From Thermosphaera aggregans (GTDB lineage Archaea; Thermoproteota; Thermoprotei_A; Sulfolobales; Desulfurococcaceae), in the NCBI RefSeq assembly GCF_014962245.1, contig NZ_CP063144.1, positions 734,582-798,581 of the forward strand: a stretch of DNA of 64,000 nt, written 5' to 3'. The position numbers and the translations under genes were made by a program. The notes beneath the pieces are model-generated. The model was given only the letters and a program-made list of their open reading frames with translations, had not been told where the DNA came from and did not search any database. Positions 60,113 through 64,000 of the stretch are shown here, one piece after another. Each line of letters begins with the position of its first letter. Positions within the stretch are counted from its first letter, which is position 1.

Positions 60113-60886
60113 TTACTTTGAGGTTTTAATAACCACGGGTTTTACTCCTTCCTTATCAATGGTGAAGAGGGTCCATACTGCCCTGTGAGGAACGCCTTTC
60201 ATCTTTCTCACCAGCATTTGCCTCAACGGTATTTGTAATTCCCCTAGGTTCTTGTCTTTGAGGGTCTGCATTTCAATTATTCCGTCAACCAAGTGCTCGA
60301 TGCTTAGCAAGTATGAGAGGAAGTCCTCCGTTGAAGTGTGAAGTGTTGCTATTGTGGTCACACTCCTATGTTTGGCTACATTTGCCCTTATGGTTTTCAC
60401 GAACTCTATGATCCTGGTCGGGTCCAGTGTGATCATGATCTCGTTCAGGCTGTCTATCATTACCATTCCACGCCCCCTCATGTTGAAGGAGTCAACATGT
60501 TTAAGGAGAGAGTAGACAAGGCTGTCTAAGTCGCTTGGGTTGACTTCGTCAAGAACCATGGGGTGGCTCTTCCCTTTCTTACCCTTGATTAAATAGCTGA
60601 AACCATCTATGATTCCAAATCTTCCCTCATTGAATACTTTTTCAATGTCAACGTTGAAAGAGCTTAACTGGTCCACGATGGTTGCCGGATCATCGTCAAG
60701 CCCTAGGTAAAGCAAGGGCTCATTGTTCTTAATAACTGATTTAGCAATATTAGCCAGTAAAGCGCTCTTGCCAGCACCGCCTTCGCCGGCAACAATTATG
60801 AGTGAGTTTCTCTTAACACCTTCAGGTAAAACGTAGAGAAGAATATCAACATCCAGTATTAAATTGCTCTCAGGCAAATCAATCAC
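60113..60886 (-). CDS. KaiC/RecA-superfamily ATPase
   Basis: 257 aa single-domain KaiC-like protein. Walker A is AGEGGAGKSALLANIA, Walker B is GRGMVMIDSLNEI, and glutamate/histidine switch TIATLHTSTEDF. YLGLDDDPATIVDQL is the usual catalytic glutamate region, here with aspartates. Archaeal KaiC-like ATPases act in signalling with unclear targets. It lies upstream of the CoA-transferase on the same strand and downstream of the DHPS-like gene. Start ATG 60886. Confidence 0.83.
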   Translation of the reverse strand: MIDLPESNLILDVDILLYVLPEGVKRNSLIIVAGEGGAGKSALLANIAKSVIKNNEPLLYLGLDDDPATIVDQLSSFNVDIEKVFNEGRFGIIDGFSYLIKGKKGKSHPMVLDEVNPSDLDSLVYSLLKHVDSFNMRGRGMVMIDSLNEIMITLDPTRIIEFVKTIRANVAKHRSVTTIATLHTSTEDFLSYLLSIEHLVDGIIEMQTLKDKNLGELQIPLRQMLVRKMKGVPHRAVWTLFTIDKEGVKPVVIKTSK

Positions 60887-60950
60887 TAATAATGATCTTC
60901 TATATCCTTACTAATAAACGTCTATATTCTAAAAGCAGTGTAATGGGGGC

Positions 60951-62474
60951 TTAGAAGAGTTCTTCATCTTGAACATAATCCTTGCCGAGCTTCAAGGCTG
61001 TCTTGGCTTTCCAAAGCTCTCTACCAAGATAGTAGAAGTGTTCAGGGGCTGAGGCAAGCTTCCTCTCAAGTATTTCATTAATTATCGCAGACGGATCAGT
61101 CCCTAGTATTGTAATGCTCGGCTTACTATCTCCATGCTTATAGTGTTCTACGATTATTGCTTCCTGATCGTGGTCGACATATATTTTAAAGTACCCAGAG
61201 GGGTCTGCTTTAAGAGGGTAGGGTCTGGAGGCTTTAACAGGGTTTACCAGCTCCTGGGGCTTCAAGCCTCTCCTCTTCTTGCTTTTACACACTAGTAAGT
61301 TGACAGAGAAATCTTTCGGAGGCTTTTCCATTTCTCTAGCAAGCAGGGCCATATCCAGTGCTTTCCTAAACTCTCTGACCGAGTACGAGGTTTTAGCACT
61401 TTCTTCCGTGACAAGGAACAGGTCTACTCCTGCCTCAACCCCGATACTGGCTAACACAGCGTTTACTCCAATACTGTCAGCATCTATCAACTCTGTGAAA
61501 TTGCTGACCCCCATCAATATCGGATAGCCCGGAAACTCCTTCCTCGCTGTTTTAAACGCATACAATGATTCTATAAATGCTTGCTGAGGAGGGTTTAACA
61601 CCGGGTCCAGGATAATTTTTCCGAATCCTTTATCAATAGCATGTTTTAAACCCGCTCTTAAGCTTGAGATCTTGTCTCCGACAGTGGTGGAGAACGGGTC
61701 TGGGATTAGGACTACGGCTGTTTTTCGAAATTCCTCCTTGGGATTGAAATGGAGTATTGAGTCAGCTGGGAAGCTTAAAAGAATATCGACTTCTCCATCG
61801 CTAAGGGAGCTGAAATCCTCGTATTTGAAATAGTCTAACCCCACCGGAATGTTCAACAACCTCTTAACCTTTTTTGAATAGTCTGCTACAACATCTAAGG
61901 GGAGACGGCTGGACCCAATTACCAGTATGTCGGAACCGTGAGATACTAGTCTATGTGCCTTGGAGGCGATTGTGTCAAAATCCACCTCCTCATTCACGAA
62001 AACCTCGCCCATTATTAAAGGATATTTAGGCGAGACCGGTTTTCCACCAACCTCAAAACAAGACTTGGTAGCTTCTCTCCTTAATTCAGCAAGAATAATC
62101 TCCTCTCTCCTCTTCTTCTCCTTGCTCAATAATTCATCTAGCGGGTTAACCGTTGACAACTCTCCGCCTTTTTTCAAATATTCAACTAAGATGGGAATGT
62201 CATAAGCATACAAGCACCCCTTGTAAACGGGCTTCCCTAACTTCTTAGCCACGTCTTTTAAATCCCCTTTCGTGAAGCCTGGTGCTATTATTATGTCTGC
62301 CCACTCAATGAGCTCAGGGTATCGGGGTAGCTCCCGTGTTAAATACTCGCTAGTCATCATTGCGGCTATGGGAATAGGGAGCGATAAAACCTTGGCTTCT
62401 ACATCTGAAAGCTGTTTTACAATTTTCTCCAAGAAGGGTTTTGCCACCATCCCTGTTACGAACAAAATCTTCAG
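60951..62474 (-). CDS. dihydropteroate synthase-like protein (MJ0107 type), probable CTG start
   Basis: About 507 aa. N-terminal domain (about 1-130) of the DUF6513 type, then a pterin-binding TIM barrel: HGSDILVIGSSRLPLD, IILDPVLNPP, YPILMGVSNFTELIDADS. It probably couples the pterin unit to the aryl-ribose of methanopterin. The first usual start is TTG 62465, but the family begins LKILFVTG and the frame starts with CTG 62474 giving exactly that. CTG overlaps the upstream stop as CTGA, with GGTGA six bases before. Cotranscribed with the three genes upstream. Confidence 0.82.
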   Translation of the reverse strand: MKILFVTGMVAKPFLEKIVKQLSDVEAKVLSLPIPIAAMMTSEYLTRELPRYPELIEWADIIIAPGFTKGDLKDVAKKLGKPVYKGCLYAYDIPILVEYLKKGGELSTVNPLDELLSKEKKRREEIILAELRREATKSCFEVGGKPVSPKYPLIMGEVFVNEEVDFDTIASKAHRLVSHGSDILVIGSSRLPLDVVADYSKKVKRLLNIPVGLDYFKYEDFSSLSDGEVDILLSFPADSILHFNPKEEFRKTAVVLIPDPFSTTVGDKISSLRAGLKHAIDKGFGKIILDPVLNPPQQAFIESLYAFKTARKEFPGYPILMGVSNFTELIDADSIGVNAVLASIGVEAGVDLFLVTEESAKTSYSVREFRKALDMALLAREMEKPPKDFSVNLLVCKSKKRRGLKPQELVNPVKASRPYPLKADPSGYFKIYVDHDQEAIIVEHYKHGDSKPSITILGTDPSAIINEILERKLASAPEHFYYLGRELWKAKTALKLGKDYVQDEELF

Positions 62475-63196
62475 GGGCGTTCACCACTCAATAACTCTAG
62501 GACTTTTCTAGGATGTTCAATAATTCTCACATTTGGGATTTCGTATAGCTTTTCGATAATTTTAACGTAGTACGGGTTAGGCTTAACCATGATCTCCACG
62601 TCGAATAGTATCGCGTTCCATGGGCAATTCCTTAAGCATTCGAAACACCTGGTACACTTAGAAATATCTAGCCTTACTTTCCAGTTACTATCATTGGTTA
62701 AAGCCCCGGTTGGACATGCTTCAGCAGCGGTGCATTCAAAGCATTTACCGCAGTTGTCGCGCAGTATTTTGATGGGGATAGTGCTTTTGGTCTCAAAATA
62801 GTCTACCGGCAGTATGAGGAGCTGAATGTTGTTCTTCAACGCATGCGATGCTAGGTTTGATACTAAGGAATCCGATATTCCATGGACTATTTTGCTGGAA
62901 GTATTCAGGGTTGCAGGCGATATGACAGCTAAATCGTATATGTCAACGTAGAAGCGCCCTGTTGATGGGTAGCTTGGAGGCTCCTTAGACTCGTAAACTA
63001 TCTCTGTAGGATACGCTCCTTTCACGCGTGCTGCCAGCTTATCAATCAACCCATAAGATTTCAACAATGATTCTCCCGCTTTAGAACAGTAAACAGTGAC
63101 CGGTATCCCTCTCTCCACGATCTCAATTATCGTTTCCACCGATTCTCTTAGAAAGCTTCCAGCTCCAGTTATTCCCCACGCAATAGCCTTAGGCAA
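62471..63196 (-). CDS. flavoprotein with two [4Fe-4S] clusters (dihydromethanopterin reductase-like)
   Basis: 241 aa. An N-terminal flavoprotein domain of the CoaC/DmrB fold (WGITGAGSFLRESVETI, SPATLNTSSKIVHGISDSL) is followed by ferredoxin motifs CGKCFECTAAEACP and CTRCFECLRNCP and a short tail. Resembles archaeal dihydromethanopterin reductase (acceptor) types that use reduced ferredoxin. It would reduce the dihydropterin to the tetrahydro form. Start TTG 63196 with GAGGAGGAG before it. Operon with mptD, mptE and the DHPS-like gene. Confidence 0.8.
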   Translation of the reverse strand: MPKAIAWGITGAGSFLRESVETIIEIVERGIPVTVYCSKAGESLLKSYGLIDKLAARVKGAYPTEIVYESKEPPSYPSTGRFYVDIYDLAVISPATLNTSSKIVHGISDSLVSNLASHALKNNIQLLILPVDYFETKSTIPIKILRDNCGKCFECTAAEACPTGALTNDSNWKVRLDISKCTRCFECLRNCPWNAILFDVEIMVKPNPYYVKIIEKLYEIPNVRIIEHPRKVLELLSGERP

Positions 63197-63583
63197 CTAC
63201 TCCTCCTCTATTATCTCTTCTATGTAGGCTAGATTGTAGTCTAACTCATCAATGTGTCTTAGAGCAGCCTTCACCACAGCCTTACCGTATTTCACAGTAA
63301 CTTTCACATTCATGTTTCTTGTTTTCAGCGCCGTATAATCGTAGGGGTTATCCGTGTTTTTCAGGTCAACGTTTATCACGACTTCTGCATCGATCTTGAA
63401 AGGTTGCGCTTTAATAGCGTTCTCAATAACTTTTTCCAGTATACTAATGTCATCGCGTTTTCTCAATGGAACACCTGTAAACTGGTGTACAACCATGCCT
63501 AGAGCAATTCCTGCTTCGAAAGCGGCCCTCTCTCTATCTGTTACGTCCTTGTGAAAGTATTTCCTAGCAGGATCAGAGAACAT
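63197..63583 (-). CDS. mptD: 7,8-dihydroneopterin aldolase MptD (DUF372)
   Basis: 128 aa, the usual size of the archaeal MptD family, which is unrelated to bacterial FolB in sequence. DRERAAFEAGIALGMVVHQFTGVPL and DNPYDYTALKTRNMNVKV are conserved blocks. It splits dihydroneopterin to 6-hydroxymethyl-dihydropterin and glycolaldehyde. Start ATG 63583, overlapping mptE by 11 bases; the two enzymes act in sequence. Confidence 0.88.
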   Translation of the reverse strand: MFSDPARKYFHKDVTDRERAAFEAGIALGMVVHQFTGVPLRKRDDISILEKVIENAIKAQPFKIDAEVVINVDLKNTDNPYDYTALKTRNMNVKVTVKYGKAVVKAALRHIDELDYNLAYIEEIIEEE

Positions 63584-64000
63584 AGGGCTCTCCCTTGACG
63601 TTGAAATATCTTACCCCTTTTGACTCCAATTCTTTCAACAATGTCTTCGCTATTTCTAACTTCTTCTTCTTAACCCTTTTGTTAAACGGGACTAGCTTAC
63701 CTGGGCATGAATAGGGCTCTCCATCCAGGTCGAAGCCTGCGAGAATGATTCTCGATATCCCTAGTGAGTGAGAAAGGAAAACACCTCTATCGCCGTCGGT
63801 GAAACCTCCGAAGTTGTAAACATGAGGTCTTGGCTCAACCTGTGTAGAACCTATTATTCTCCCCTTGAACATAGGGACAAATTTCGAGACTCTATCAATA
63901 TTGTCTCCGTGAGCGTGAACCACTATTACCGATCCCTTGAGGGATGCCCATGCTATGTCGGCTACGAGGCCGTCTAAGTCCGTGACAACAATGTGCGGTG
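63573..64000 (-). CDS. mptE: 6-hydroxymethyl-7,8-dihydropterin pyrophosphokinase MptE (partial, start beyond the window)
   Basis: The frame stays open to the right edge, so the N-terminus is missing. Visible: PHIVVTDLDGLVADIAWAS, VIVVHAHGDNIDRV and FGGFTDGDRGVFLSHSLG, with ILAGFDLDG after them, the MptE (DUF115-type) motifs. It activates hydroxymethyl-dihydropterin with ATP before coupling to the aryl ribose. The internal GTG 63923 is not the real start. Ends ahead of mptD with an 11-base overlap. Confidence 0.87.
   Translation of the reverse strand, partial: PHIVVTDLDGLVADIAWASLKGSVIVVHAHGDNIDRVSKFVPMFKGRIIGSTQVEPRPHVYNFGGFTDGDRGVFLSHSLGISRIILAGFDLDGEPYSCPGKLVPFNKRVKKKKLEIAKTLLKELESKGVRYFNVKGEPYVL

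Overview
The window looks like the chromosome of a hyperthermophilic crenarchaeon, most likely a Desulfurococcales member of the Desulfurococcus/Thermosphaera/Staphylothermus type. This is inferred from gene content, not from a marker gene. The signs are archaeal-only enzymes (pantoate kinase, 4-phosphopantoate-beta-alanine ligase, archaeal phosphoglycerate mutase, MptD/MptE), GH57 instead of GH13 glycosidases, an Mbh-type respiratory hydrogenase, many TTG/GTG starts behind GGTGA-type ribosome binding sites, TATA boxes upstream of operons, and very dense packing. I found no rRNA, tRNA, CRISPR array, insertion sequence or prophage.

Layout. 1-4.6 kb: informational genes (PhoH/KH ATPase cut by the left edge, Trm5-like tRNA methyltransferase, endonuclease III, AsnRS, RimI-like acetyltransferase). 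4.6-15.5 kb: an almost complete archaeal coenzyme A route in three transcription units: coaBC; apgM-pantoate kinase-phosphopantoate ligase-unknown HPrK-like P-loop protein; and unknown protein-HTH/ThiN regulator-panE-panB. Two related ABC-2 exporters (10.2-12.2 and 15.6-17.6 kb) flank the pan operon. 17.6-26.6 kb: a plus-strand alpha-glucan block with a winged-helix regulator, maltokinase-like kinase, three GH57 enzymes and a GT5 glycogen synthase. 26.7-29 kb: a DHH phosphoesterase and a divergent CcdA/thioredoxin pair.

29-40.8 kb: a 13-gene minus-strand operon for a membrane-bound [NiFe] hydrogenase with Mrp-type antiporter modules, in the order J-K-L-N-B-C-D-EF-G-A-H-I-M, preceded by hypE-hypC-hypF. 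Both CxxC motifs and a cleavable tail in the large subunit favour a true hydrogenase over the sulfur-reducing Mbs paralogue. 40.9-44.2 kb: a four-gene FAD/Fe-S amine dehydrogenase complex of the proline dehydrogenase type. 44.2-50.1 kb: a molybdenum/tungsten operon (MPT-binding protein, oxyanion ABC transporter, moaA-C-D-E). moaB lies at 52 kb. Between them are a two-domain unknown protein, a small HTH regulator, a 22-bp tandem repeat and a long inverted repeat that share a core and may be operators.

52.5-64 kb: HAD phosphatase, MATE exporter, then two groups of methanopterin-type pterin genes (DUF1464-DUF447-mptG; a DHPS-like protein, flavin/ferredoxin protein, mptD and mptE), separated by a cytosolic gamma-glutamyltransferase, a class III CoA-transferase and a KaiC-like ATPase. 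mptE runs off the right edge.

Most notable points for follow-up: the oxyanion transporter ATPase has no normal start codon and lies in the same frame as its permease, separated by one TGA; the DHPS-like gene seems to start at CTG inside a CTGA overlap; the shared operator-like motif near the Mo/W genes; the unassigned P-loop protein in the CoA operon; and the HypF zinc finger that lacks one ligand.
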